Part shown: piece after piece, positions 46,806 to 54,216 of the stretch | Position numbering within the stretch: the first letter of the stretch is position 1 | Layout of the letters: each line of letters opens with the position of its first letter | NCBI GenBank assembly: GCA_002841625.1 | Contig: PHAG01000008.1 | Coordinates: 1 to 64,000 of the forward strand | Source: Firmicutes bacterium HGW-Firmicutes-1 | GTDB lineage: Bacteria; Bacillota; Clostridia; Lachnospirales; Vallitaleaceae | Length of the DNA stretch: 64,000 nucleotides | Direction: 5' to 3' | The notes under the pieces: model-generated | Seen by the model: the letters and a program-made list of their open reading frames with translations, nothing else | The model's database searches: none | Told to the model about the DNA's origin: nothing | Made by a program: the position numbers and the translations under genes

Positions 46806-46832
46806 TTAGCACTCACACGTAATGAGTGCTAA
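46806..46832. promoter_or_regulatory. CIRCE element (HrcA operator)
   Basis: TTAGCACTC, a 9-base spacer and GAGTGCTAA form an exact match to the CIRCE consensus. It lies 93 bases before the Hsp20 gene. HrcA binds this site and represses heat-shock genes until stress. No confident promoter pair was seen in the AT-rich region around it. Confidence 0.96.
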
Positions 46833-46924
46833 CAGCATTTGAAAACACATGATGAATATGATAAAAATATAGTATAGAAAATAACAATCAATAACTAAGA
46901 ACATTCACTTTGGAGGTGTGATTT

Positions 46925-47371
46925 ATGTTTGGATTATCAACAATGAAAAGAAACGATTTAGCAAACAACAACAATTTTTGGGACATTGACAAATTTTTTG
47001 ACGGTTTTTTTGATGAACCATTTCTTCCATATCTGAATAGTAGATATGGTTCCATGCACATCGACATCAAAGAAGACCCAGATTCCTATTCTATAATTGC
47101 AGAAGTTCCTGGTATAAAAAAGGATGAACTTAAAATTGGAATAGATAGAGATGTGCTAACAATAGCAGTAGAAAGAAAAGAAGAAGTCAATGAAGAAAAC
47201 GAAAGTTTTGTAAGGAAAGAAAGAAGAGCAGTTAATATGCAAAGAAGTTTTAGACTGGATAATGTTAAGGCAGATGAAATTAATGCGAAGCTTGAGGAAG
47301 GAATCCTTACTTTAACATTACCAAAAGTACAACTTGTTCATTCAACAGTTAAAAACATTGAAATTCAATAA
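46925..47371 (+). CDS. Hsp20/alpha-crystallin small heat-shock protein
   Basis: A 148-residue ATP-independent holdase. The alpha-crystallin domain spans about 38-135, with DIKEDPDSYSIIAEVPGIKKDEL, the closing LEEGILTLTLPK, and the C-terminal IEIQ anchor motif. GGAGGTG precedes the ATG. Control by the CIRCE element upstream places it in the HrcA regulon, which usually contains groESL and dnaK. Neither of those is near, so this is a stand-alone HrcA target. Confidence 0.96.
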   Translation: MFGLSTMKRNDLANNNNFWDIDKFFDGFFDEPFLPYLNSRYGSMHIDIKEDPDSYSIIAEVPGIKKDELKIGIDRDVLTIAVERKEEVNEENESFVRKERRAVNMQRSFRLDNVKADEINAKLEEGILTLTLPKVQLVHSTVKNIEIQ

Positions 47372-47376
47372 ATAGT

Positions 47377-47400
47377 AAAGCGTTCTTTTGAACGCTTTCA
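47377..47400 (+). terminator. hsp20 terminator
   Basis: AAAGCGTTC pairs perfectly with GAACGCTTT around TTTT, but only a short T tract (CTTTCAG) follows. The same hairpin recurs at 47709. Confidence 0.7.
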
Positions 47401-47528
47401 GATTGTCGACAAAGAGGTTATACAATGTGTTCTTTTCCCTTAGACGCGCGTCCTGCGCGTAATTCGGGTCGCTTCGCATCCTGCTGCGCTAACGAACACA
47501 TCGTATAACCTCTTTGTCTCGGTTTCGA
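47397..47528 (+). repeat. Family B long inverted-repeat element, copy 2
   Basis: The flanks are TTCAGATTGTCGAC and TCTCGGTTTCGA, as in the copy at 23124. Inside, a 25-base arm (47408-47432, starting GACAAAGAGGTTATAC) is repeated inverted at 47494-47518 with one mismatch. The GC-rich centre (GACGCGCGTCCTGCGCG) can form further small stems. The arm sequence is unrelated to that of copy 1. Confidence 0.8.
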
Positions 47529-47708
47529 AAATTTTATCAAGAAAAACCGCACCAATTATGCTGTTTTCACTAGAAGAATTTGCAATGGGAGGCTGCAACT
47601 AACCCATTGCCAATTCTTTGGAATACACTTGAAGCCAAAACTATGACTGTGTTGCAAAAAAAAGAACATCTATATTGTTATATATAAATGTTCTTTCTCG
47701 ACAGTCTG
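47399..47708. mobile_element. MITE-like 310-bp segment with inverted ends, bounded by duplicated terminator
   Basis: The left end is CAGATTGTCGAC and the right end, read inverted, is CAGACTGTCGAG (10 of 12 identical). Outside both ends lies the same 21-base hairpin (AAGCGTTC-loop-GAACGCTT plus T), at 47378-47398 and 47709-47729, exactly abutting the ends. The interior has three hairpins: family B copy 2; an AGAATT-x-GCAATGGG/CCCATTGC-x-AATTCT stem (about 47575-47618); and a terminator-like stem (47661-47696). It contains no reading frame of note. Mobility is inference. Confidence 0.5.
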
Positions 47709-47710
47709 AA
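47656..47710 (-). repeat. Family B element, copy 3 (short)
   Basis: On the minus strand it reads TTCAGACTGTCGAG, then AAAGAACAT (47688-47696) pairing with ATGTTCTTT (47661-47669), then a run of eight T residues. The flank agrees with copies 1 and 2, but the arm is short and terminator-like. Confidence 0.55.
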
Positions 47711-47732
47711 GCGTTCTTTTGAACGCTTTTTC
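47709..47732 (+). terminator. Duplicate of the hsp20 terminator hairpin
   Basis: AAGCGTTC-TTTT-GAACGCTT followed by TTTTCC is identical over 21 bases to the hairpin at 47378. It lies about 95 bases before the peptidase start. Confidence 0.7.
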
Positions 47733-47826
47733 CTTGCTGAGTACAAATTTTCTAGTATTGAATTATAGAATAAATACAAATAGTAAATGCATATATTTTC
47801 TAGAGGTTCGCTGCTTTGGAGTTAGA

Positions 47827-48558
47827 ATGAGGAATTTAATAATCGTCATTCCAAAGAAAAAATTTAATACAGATGTATTTGTACGGCTGCTTTTAAAAAT
47901 AGCTGTAATTTATTTTATTTTAAGTTGTTTTATTTCTACGGATTTAATACTATTGGTTAGTAATTTTTCACCTAAAAATCCCATACAAAATGTACCCATT
48001 ATATATCAAAATCCAACACTTCCTACTGGTTGTGAAGCTGCAGCTGCAGCTATGTTACTACAGTGGGCTGGTTTTAACGTTACAATGGAGAATATTGCAG
48101 ATGCCCTTCCAAAAGGGAAATTACCTTATAAAAGTGGTAATAAATTAATGGGAGGTAACCCGGATTATGAATTTGTTGGAAGTCCTTATAAGAAATCTGG
48201 ATTTGGAGTTTTTCACAAGCCGATTGCTAATGCTATTGAAAAATATTCGCCCTGTGAAGATTTAACAGGCTGCTCCTTTGAGGAGTTGTTGATGCTTATT
48301 GATAACAATCGTCCAATAATCGTTTGGGCTACCATTAACATGAAAAAACCATCCATAAACTCGACCTGGTATGATGAAAGAGGAAATAAAGTAGTATGGA
48401 AGGTTCCAGAGCATGCTGTAGTTTTAATAGGGTATACGGATACACATGTCATTGTGAATGATTCATTAGCTGGAGGAAATGTAAAATACAATCGTATAGA
48501 TTTTATTAGAAACTGGGAATATATGGGCAAGCAAGCGGTTGCTCTTTTGGAAGAGTAA
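47827..48558 (+). CDS. Membrane-anchored C39-like cysteine peptidase family protein
   Basis: A 243-residue protein with one N-terminal helix (about 22-44), so the enzyme domain faces outward. The papain-like Peptidase_C39_2 landmarks are present. Cys69 lies in LPTGCEAAAAAMLLQWAG, His196 in PEHAVVLIGY, and Asp212 in VNDSLAGG. Relatives such as B. subtilis YvpB are uncharacterised. TTGGAG before ATG 47827 sets the start; the frame is open for 36 more codons upstream without a site and into the terminator region. It is convergent with the acyltransferase gene. Confidence 0.85.
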   Translation: MRNLIIVIPKKKFNTDVFVRLLLKIAVIYFILSCFISTDLILLVSNFSPKNPIQNVPIIYQNPTLPTGCEAAAAAMLLQWAGFNVTMENIADALPKGKLPYKSGNKLMGGNPDYEFVGSPYKKSGFGVFHKPIANAIEKYSPCEDLTGCSFEELLMLIDNNRPIIVWATINMKKPSINSTWYDERGNKVVWKVPEHAVVLIGYTDTHVIVNDSLAGGNVKYNRIDFIRNWEYMGKQAVALLEE

Positions 48559-48590
48559 CTATCGATTAAGTCCAATAATAATGATTCAGT

Positions 48591-49652
48591 TTATGTTATG
48601 ATTTTTTTTGAAGTTTTAAATCTTGCTATAAACTGATCTAATAGTATACTAAATAACCAAGAACCCATAAAGATACATATCAACTCAAGAACAAATGTTA
48701 AAGTAGGTTCTTGAGATTTTATTTTTTCAAACAAAGACAAGCTATGCAAAACTTTCATAAACATAGGATGGCTTAAGTAGATCGTAAAAGAATGCTTACT
48801 TATAGATTGAACGGCCCTACTACTGACAATTTTAAAATGATACTTATTAAGGACTGCAGCCATTGTATATAAAAACAAAATTGATATTAAACTAAAATAC
48901 CACCAACTATGTCTATAAAGTTCTTTTGATAAAAGCGGAACTTTAGCATTCACTTTATAAGTATCTAATATGTAATAACTTGTAATCAGAAAATAAAATA
49001 TACTGATTATGACTGGTACAATCTTATGAAATGATATAGCTCTTATTTTTAAGTCAGCAAGGAAAAAGCCCAGTACAAAAAACATGATATAATATGTAAA
49101 GAATCGATCACTAAATTCAAACTTGATAAAGCGAATAAAAAAACTATTGAATATAAAAAAGATTGCGGTGGCAAAAATTTTATTTTCTATGGATTGATAG
49201 ATTTTAAAAATGAGAGGAAATAAAATATATAGCTGAAGTATTAAACAGATGTAATACAAATGATAGTTGGCTTTTCCCAGTCCGAAGTAATAAATCAAAC
49301 TTTTCATATCTATCGGACGTGCATAAGCCAAATAATTGACGAAGATATATAAGATGCTCCATATTAGATAAGGTACTAAAACCTTAGAAATACGTTTCTT
49401 ATAAAAGGGTAAGGCCTCAACCTTTTTATTGTAATTGACATAGTATAAAACATAACCACTAATCAATACAAAGCTGGGCACTGCAAATTTAGAAAGTGTA
49501 TTTAGGACTATAACTGCTTTAAACTGGGGGCTACCTGTTGTAAAGGTATACCAAAAGGCAGCTGTCACATGAATAATAACAACGAGAAGGCAGCATATGG
49601 CCCTCATAAATTCTATTTCTGATAATCTGTTTTTTGTTTTGGATGATGTCAT
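48591..49652 (-). CDS. Acyltransferase-3 family membrane protein
   Basis: A 353-residue polytopic protein with about ten helices. It opens with IEFMRAICCLLVVIIHVTAAFW, the acyltransferase-3 (OafA/WecH-like) signature with the conserved Arg and the His in HVTA. Family members O-acetylate or O-acylate surface sugars or peptidoglycan. The substrate is not evident. No clear ribosome binding site is seen before the minus-strand ATG, so the start is moderately certain. It is followed upstream by the tRNA gene. Confidence 0.87.
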   Translation of the reverse strand: MTSSKTKNRLSEIEFMRAICCLLVVIIHVTAAFWYTFTTGSPQFKAVIVLNTLSKFAVPSFVLISGYVLYYVNYNKKVEALPFYKKRISKVLVPYLIWSILYIFVNYLAYARPIDMKSLIYYFGLGKANYHLYYICLILQLYILFPLIFKIYQSIENKIFATAIFFIFNSFFIRFIKFEFSDRFFTYYIMFFVLGFFLADLKIRAISFHKIVPVIISIFYFLITSYYILDTYKVNAKVPLLSKELYRHSWWYFSLISILFLYTMAAVLNKYHFKIVSSRAVQSISKHSFTIYLSHPMFMKVLHSLSLFEKIKSQEPTLTFVLELICIFMGSWLFSILLDQFIARFKTSKKIIT

Positions 49653-49709
49653 AGGATGATTAAGCCAAGAGGCTTATTTAACTCCCTTCAAGTTATCTGA
49701 ATTTACAAA

Positions 49710-49782
49710 CACAAGAGAAGGGACTCGAACCCTCGACCCCTAGACCCCCAGCCTAGTGCTCTACCAACTGAGCCACTCCTGT
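49710..49782 (-). tRNA. tRNA-Pro (anticodon GGG), atypical acceptor end
   Basis: Read on the minus strand, a full cloverleaf forms. The acceptor ACAGGAG pairs with CTCTTGT (one G-U). The D arm is GCTC/GAGC. The anticodon stem CTAGG/TCTAG (one G-U) encloses loop CTGGGGG. The variable loop has 5 bases. The T arm GAGGG/CCCTT encloses TTCGAGT. The anticodon GGG reads proline CCC/CCU. The acceptor begins A1:U72 with a G discriminator, unlike usual bacterial tRNA-Pro (G72, A73), and CCA is not encoded. The anticodon call is certain; the amino acid identity is less so. Confidence 0.85.
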
Positions 49783-49828
49783 ATAATTCTATGCAATTAT
49801 TAAACTAAATTATCAGCTACTTGTCAAG

Positions 49829-50017
49829 TTATTTAAATTGATTTAAATGAGGATCATATTCATAACCAATGGACTTAAGCTGCTTGTATAAGGCGACAAT
49901 ATCGAGATTATAGTAATTACATAACATATAGATATCCTTAAATTGGTTTCTAAGCTTCATATTAAGAGTGCTTAATAACATATATGGATCTTGGGGAAGT
50001 GAATCAGCGCTTTTCAC
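49829..50017 (-). CDS. DUF4250 small protein
   Basis: A 62-residue protein with the DUF4250 pattern LPQDPYMLLSTLNMKLRNQF and SIGYEYDPHLNQF. This family is common in Clostridia and has no known function. It starts at GTG 50017, preceded on the minus strand by AAGGAGGGT at good spacing. It is soluble and probably helical. It is divergent from the MFS gene. Confidence 0.88.
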   Translation of the reverse strand: MKSADSLPQDPYMLLSTLNMKLRNQFKDIYMLCNYYNLDIVALYKQLKSIGYEYDPHLNQFK

Positions 50018-50132
50018 GTTTATTACCCTCCTTATTGACTTAAGAGAATCAATGATTCCTTTATATTCGATAGTGTAACATAAATGGGATGAAAATGGTA
50101 TCTAAATTGATATTTCTCTTATGAATAAAGTA

Positions 50133-50141
50133 TGCTATAAT
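50133..50141 (+). promoter_or_regulatory. Extended -10 promoter of MFS gene
   Basis: TGCTATAAT is a perfect extended -10 box (TGnTATAAT). Transcription would begin near 50148, which rules out the upstream ATG at 50121 as the start of the next gene. Confidence 0.75.
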
Positions 50142-50189
50142 GATTGTCGAAATGAACATTCATTAGACAGCGTTGTTAGGAGAATAATA

Positions 50190-51338
50190 TTGAAAATAAG
50201 AAGTAATCGTTTGTTATGGGGTAATTTTTACGGCTTTATCATTATGGGTATGATTGTTCTTTTTTTAGGCTCAAATATGCCAAATATTAGTGAGCAATAT
50301 CACCTTTCCTATGTGCAAGGTGGGCTGATTTTATCTTTTTTTGCGGCTGGTAGCTTGATTTTTGGATTCATTTGTGGAATCATAGGCGACTTCATTGGTA
50401 TGAAACGAGTCTTGGTTTTTGCCCATGTATTAAATACAATTGGTCTTTTGGTGTTTGCACTTAGTAGCTCAGTTTTTGTTCTTTACATAGGTGTCTTTAT
50501 TATTGGTGCGGGTACAGGTGCTTTTAGCATCAGTGTAAACATGATTGTGAGTGATTTTGTACATGGTGATGGTAGAATAATGAGCTTACTACATATGAGC
50601 TTTGGAGTTGGTGCATTTATTATCCCAGTGATTTCAAATCATGCAGTACAATTAGGCTTTCAGTGGAGGAGTGTTCTAATATTACTCGTTATTCTTGAGA
50701 TAGTGAGTTTGATTTTATCCGTGAATATGAAAGTACACCTTCAACATCATACAGCTGAAGATAAGCCTTCTAATAAAAAAGTGCTTAAAAATTGGCGAAT
50801 ATATATATTTATGGCTATATTGTTTTTTTATGTTGGGGCAGAAAACTCAATCAATGGTTGGATTGTAACCTATTTAATTCATGGTCTTGAATTATCTAAA
50901 AGCTTTGCCAATAACACATTGTCGGTATTTTGGATCGTAATGATGTTGGGTAGGTTTATCAACAGCATCATTAGCCAAAAGCTTCATAAAGAAGATATCC
51001 TTTTATTTTCTAGCATGGGAGCCTTAGCAATGATTATCTTATTTATGAATGCTACTAATCCTGTTTTAATCGTAATTATAATTGCGCTACTTGCATTCAT
51101 GTTTTCGGGTATTTATCCTCTAACTTTTGCAAATGCCAATCCGATTATTAGAGGATCAGGATCAGCGGGTGCAATGATTACCTCTGGTGGCGCGTTAGGT
51201 TCTGTAACTATTCCGTATATGAGTGGTTTAGCTTCGGAATGGGTAGGGGTAAAAGGCGTGCTTATAACCGTTTTCATTGCGCTGATATTTATGACGATAT
51301 TCACCATTATAAACAAAAAAGCACAGGTTAAAAGTTAA
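50190..51338 (+). CDS. MFS transporter
   Basis: A 382-residue, about 12-helix major facilitator. GDFIGMKRVLVFAHV near residues 65-80 corresponds to the G-x(4)-D-x(2)-G-x-(R/K) loop 2-3 motif. IRGSGSAGAMITSGGALGSV in the second half resembles sugar-type MFS. The substrate is unknown. AGGAGA (50178-50183) selects TTG 50190, and the promoter position supports this. The stop is followed within about 25 bases by the Met-sulfoxide reductase gene, so 50190-53060 may be one operon of four genes. Confidence 0.87.
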   Translation: MKIRSNRLLWGNFYGFIIMGMIVLFLGSNMPNISEQYHLSYVQGGLILSFFAAGSLIFGFICGIIGDFIGMKRVLVFAHVLNTIGLLVFALSSSVFVLYIGVFIIGAGTGAFSISVNMIVSDFVHGDGRIMSLLHMSFGVGAFIIPVISNHAVQLGFQWRSVLILLVILEIVSLILSVNMKVHLQHHTAEDKPSNKKVLKNWRIYIFMAILFFYVGAENSINGWIVTYLIHGLELSKSFANNTLSVFWIVMMLGRFINSIISQKLHKEDILLFSSMGALAMIILFMNATNPVLIVIIIALLAFMFSGIYPLTFANANPIIRGSGSAGAMITSGGALGSVTIPYMSGLASEWVGVKGVLITVFIALIFMTIFTIINKKAQVKS

Positions 51339-51363
51339 CTTGGATATCAATAGGGAGGCAAGT

Positions 51364-51849
51364 ATGTTTCAATTATCAAATGAGAAGTTTCAAGAAAAAG
51401 AAGATATGTATAAACAACTATTGATGAGTGCAAAAGGCTTAATGGCAGGTGAAAGAGATATGATTGCAAATCTAGCGAATCTTTCCTCATTGATTTACCA
51501 TACTATGGAGGAGGTTAATTGGGCGGGGTTCTATCTTCATAAGACAAACCAATTGGTATTAGGTCCCTTTCACGGAAGGCCAGCTTGTATTCGAATTGAT
51601 TTGGGAAAAGGTGTATGTGGTAATGCGGCTAAAAATAGAGAGACCATAGTAGTTTATAATGTCCACAAATTTGAAGGACACATTGCTTGTGATGGGGAGA
51701 CACTTTCAGAAATCGTTGTACCCATGATTGCAAATGAAGAACTGATTGGGGTATTAGATATAGATAGTATTAGAATTGGAAAATTTGATGATGTTGATAA
51801 AAGGTTTTTAGAAGAATTGGTGAGTATATTCATCACAGAGTGTTTCTAG
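51364..51849 (+). CDS. Free methionine-(R)-sulfoxide reductase (GAF type)
   Basis: A 161-residue GAF-domain protein of the fRMsr (MsrC/YtsP) family. The three conserved cysteines are present: Cys75 (PACIRI), Cys85 (GKGVCGNA) and Cys109 (HIACDGET), followed by SEIVVP. It reduces free Met-R-sulfoxide using thioredoxin-type disulfide exchange. GGGAGG before ATG 51364 sets the start. It lies between an MFS gene and the split ThrE exporter; a shared link to amino-acid handling is inference. Confidence 0.93.
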   Translation: MFQLSNEKFQEKEDMYKQLLMSAKGLMAGERDMIANLANLSSLIYHTMEEVNWAGFYLHKTNQLVLGPFHGRPACIRIDLGKGVCGNAAKNRETIVVYNVHKFEGHIACDGETLSEIVVPMIANEELIGVLDIDSIRIGKFDDVDKRFLEELVSIFITECF

Positions 51850-51867
51850 ATGTAGATAGGAGAAGAC

Positions 51868-52644
51868 ATGGATCATAAAAAATTATTTGATTATGCAATT
51901 TTAACTGGCGAAATTATGTTGAAAAGTGGTGCAGAAACATCTAGAGTAGAAGATACAATAAATAGAATTCTAGCAACCACCAATTTTAGAACAGTAGAAT
52001 CTTTTGTTACGCCTACGGGCATTTTTGCTACTTTAGATGACCCTTCAATAGATATGATTACATTTGTGAAAAGGGTGCACAAAAGAGTGGTTCATTTAAA
52101 TCGAGTTGCTATGGCGAATGACCTATCTAGAAGATTTTGTTCTGGTGAGGTGGAACTAGAGGAGGCTTATAAGTTACTTGAAGTGATTAAAGAGGAGCCA
52201 CCTTACCCTAATTGGGTAATGATTTTAGCCAAAGGTATCGGTGCTGGAAGTTTTACTGTGGTTTTTGGTGGTGATGTTATAGATATGTGTGTAACTATGA
52301 TCATTGGATTTGTACTTACTATGATGCAAATAGTACTCAGGAAATTTGATACCTCAAAGTTTTTCGAGGATATCATAGGGGGTGCTCTAATTGCATCCTT
52401 GGCAATCGTGTTTTTTTATTATTTGAATATTGGCTCAAATTTTGATTTGATTGTTATTGGTGCGATTATGCCCTTAGTTCCAGGAGTGGCTATAACAAAT
52501 GCCATTAGAGAAATTATTCAAGGGGACTTCATTTCTGGTATTTCAAGAACAGCGGACGCCTTTATCATTGCTGCCTCTGTTGCAGTCGGTGTAGGAAGCA
52601 TTCTTAAATTTTTTTATATCTATTTAGGAGGTGCTTTTTTATGA
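51868..52644 (+). CDS. Threonine/serine exporter, large (DUF1212, YjjP-type) subunit
   Basis: A 258-residue protein. A soluble N-terminus has LTGEIMLKSGAETSRVEDTI, the ThrE family signature. About five helices follow, from residue 115 on. In this split arrangement it needs the small YjjB-type partner encoded next, with which it overlaps by 4 bases. The pair exports small amino acids or, in some bacteria, succinate. Export substrate here is unproven. Confidence 0.9.
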   Translation: MDHKKLFDYAILTGEIMLKSGAETSRVEDTINRILATTNFRTVESFVTPTGIFATLDDPSIDMITFVKRVHKRVVHLNRVAMANDLSRRFCSGEVELEEAYKLLEVIKEEPPYPNWVMILAKGIGAGSFTVVFGGDVIDMCVTMIIGFVLTMMQIVLRKFDTSKFFEDIIGGALIASLAIVFFYYLNIGSNFDLIVIGAIMPLVPGVAITNAIREIIQGDFISGISRTADAFIIAASVAVGVGSILKFFYIYLGGAFL

Positions 52645-53060
52645 TGATTGAGATATTTGCTGCTTTTGCTGGAACTTTCGCTTTTTCAGTTTTTTCAAAT
52701 GTATCCAAAAGAGAATTGCTTTTTTGTGGAACAGTTGGAGGGATCAGCTGGGCGGTTTACCTTCTTACCTATAACTTAATCCAAGAGAGTATCTTTTCTA
52801 GTTTTATTGCAGCAATCGTTATTAGTATTATTTCGCATATCCTCTCTAAGATGCGAAAGAACCCGGTAACAATTTATCAAATTAGTGGTATATTCCCATT
52901 AGTACCTGGTGCAGGAATGTACAAAACTCTTTATTATATCGTAAACGAGGATTATAACCTATCTACAATTTATTTATATGAAACCTTGCAAATTGCAGGA
53001 GGTATCGCTGTTGCCATGGTATTAATTGCATCAATTAATAATTTGATTATAAAAAGATAA
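52641..53060 (+). CDS. Threonine/serine exporter, small (DUF3815, YjjB-type) subunit
   Basis: A 139-residue membrane protein with about four helices and the conserved ISGIFPLVPGAGMYKTLY segment, which mirrors the IMPLVPGVAITNAI segment of its partner. The ATG overlaps the preceding stop (ATGA) and follows AGGAGG. Together they make up a complete ThrE. Its stop abuts the convergent exonuclease gene with no space for a terminator. Confidence 0.9.
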   Translation: MMIEIFAAFAGTFAFSVFSNVSKRELLFCGTVGGISWAVYLLTYNLIQESIFSSFIAAIVISIISHILSKMRKNPVTIYQISGIFPLVPGAGMYKTLYYIVNEDYNLSTIYLYETLQIAGGIAVAMVLIASINNLIIKR

Positions 53061-53822
53061 TCATTCTTGTTCAACTTCAAACTGACTAGTCTTGCCCATG
53101 ACGTAAGCTAATTTTATAATAGCTGTCTCTTCCAAAGTCATTTCACGTTCATACATTTTTTCAAATTGTTGGATTAACCTATCTGTTGCAGTGTATTTCT
53201 TCTTTGGCCGTATAATGATATTTGGATTATTGAAATTTGGAATATATGTTTCGTATAGCATAGTTTCAGAGTATATTTTTTTGAAAATTTCAGCGGTATA
53301 ATAAGCATCATTATAAGCATCATGCAAAGGCTGTTCAAACGGTATACTCAAGAAATCAATGCTATTACGAAGGCTTAAGTGAATGCCTTTTGGAAGGTCT
53401 AAAAAAACAGCAGTATGAGGCTGTAGGTTTATATAATTTCTTGGAATTTCAAGGTTATCGATCTCATGAAAATGAAGATTTCTAAACATCTCCTTCATAT
53501 CAGACATTCCCCAAATACATAAAATTGCATCATCGCTACCTATAAAATCAATAAAATCATGAACCACCTCATCAAAAGGTTGTTCCATTTCCAATTGCTC
53601 CATCGTAATTCGAGTAAGCTTAGATACGAAGGGATTCATTGTGGGATAGATACAAGGCTTAATCAAACGATTAAAGGTTGATATGGTTTCAAAAGAACTA
53701 TTGACCTTTACTGCACCAATTTGAATTATTTCAAAAGGACATTTTATAGAGTTTGCAGTGATTTCCTCTGTTTTTGGTGGACAAACTTGATTGAACTCTA
53801 GATCAAAAACAATATAATGCAT
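53061..53822 (-). CDS. DEDDh-family 3'-5' exonuclease
   Basis: A 253-residue exonuclease of the DnaQ/KapD/ERI-1 type. Motif ExoI is VFDLEFN (Asp7, Glu9) and ExoII lies around CIWGMSDMKEM. The ExoIII-epsilon H-D pair is in LHDAYNDAYYTAEIF. It should degrade RNA or DNA from the 3' end with two metal ions. GGGAG on the minus strand sets ATG 53822, five codons inside the longest frame. It is convergent with and abutting thrE. Confidence 0.9.
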   Translation of the reverse strand: MHYIVFDLEFNQVCPPKTEEITANSIKCPFEIIQIGAVKVNSSFETISTFNRLIKPCIYPTMNPFVSKLTRITMEQLEMEQPFDEVVHDFIDFIGSDDAILCIWGMSDMKEMFRNLHFHEIDNLEIPRNYINLQPHTAVFLDLPKGIHLSLRNSIDFLSIPFEQPLHDAYNDAYYTAEIFKKIYSETMLYETYIPNFNNPNIIIRPKKKYTATDRLIQQFEKMYEREMTLEETAIIKLAYVMGKTSQFEVEQE

Positions 53823-53910
53823 TGGAACATCTCCCATTTAAGTAAGTTAGTGTTAGTATAACACGAAATGCAGTACGATACACAACCTTATTGAGGTAAG
53901 ACAAAATGAA

Positions 53911-53940
53911 TTGACAAAGAACCATTGGCTGTTATATACT
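53911..53940 (+). promoter_or_regulatory. Promoter of leader peptide-MFS unit
   Basis: TTGACA (53911-53916), an 18-base spacer and TATACT (53935-53940) form a strong promoter about 44 bases before the leader peptide start. Confidence 0.8.
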
Positions 53941-53983
53941 AATAAATGGTAATAAAAAATAATAAGAAAGTGAGGTTATGAAT

Positions 53984-54061
53984 ATGAGATTAATGAAATT
54001 AAGCAACAGTAATACAACTACAAATTATCACGTGGAAGTAACCTATGATCTATTATTCTAA
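53984..54061 (+). CDS. Leader peptide upstream of MFS pump
   Basis: A 25-codon frame that starts MRLMKLSNSNTTT and ends YDLLF. GAGG (53972-53975) precedes ATG 53984 by 8 bases; an in-frame ATG at 53978 is too close to that site. The frame stops 18 bases before the first of two terminator hairpins. Short frames of this kind precede antibiotic-inducible resistance genes, where ribosome stalling shifts RNA folding. Its role as a sensor peptide is inference from architecture. Confidence 0.65.
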   Translation: MRLMKLSNSNTTTNYHVEVTYDLLF

Positions 54062-54079
54062 TTTTAGTCTAATCAATAT

Positions 54080-54109
54080 GCCATAGGATACATATCCTAT
54101 GGCTTTTAT
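54080..54109 (+). terminator. Attenuator hairpin 1 of MFS leader
   Basis: GCCATAGGATA pairs with TATCCTATGGC, followed by TTTTAT. Its 3' arm ATGGC (54099-54103) can alternatively pair with GCCAT (54135-54139) of the next hairpin. Confidence 0.75.
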
Positions 54110-54133
54110 AATGTTGGAAAAGAGTATTATGAG

Positions 54134-54168
54134 AGCCATTAGAACATGTAATGTTTATGGCTTTTTTT
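54134..54168 (+). terminator. Attenuator hairpin 2 of MFS leader
   Basis: AGCCAT/ATGGCT plus inner AACAT/ATGTT forms a stem followed by seven T residues, about 50 bases before the MFS start. Pairing between hairpins 1 and 2 would remove this terminator. Confidence 0.78.
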
Positions 54169-54216
54169 ATTGGAATGATTTAGGTAAAAGGATTGTAGGC
54201 TTTTAGGAGAGAAGAA

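Noticed and set aside
50121-50189. Upstream ATG start for the MFS gene
   Set aside because: The extended -10 box at 50133-50141 places transcription start beyond this ATG, and only TTG 50190 has a ribosome binding site.
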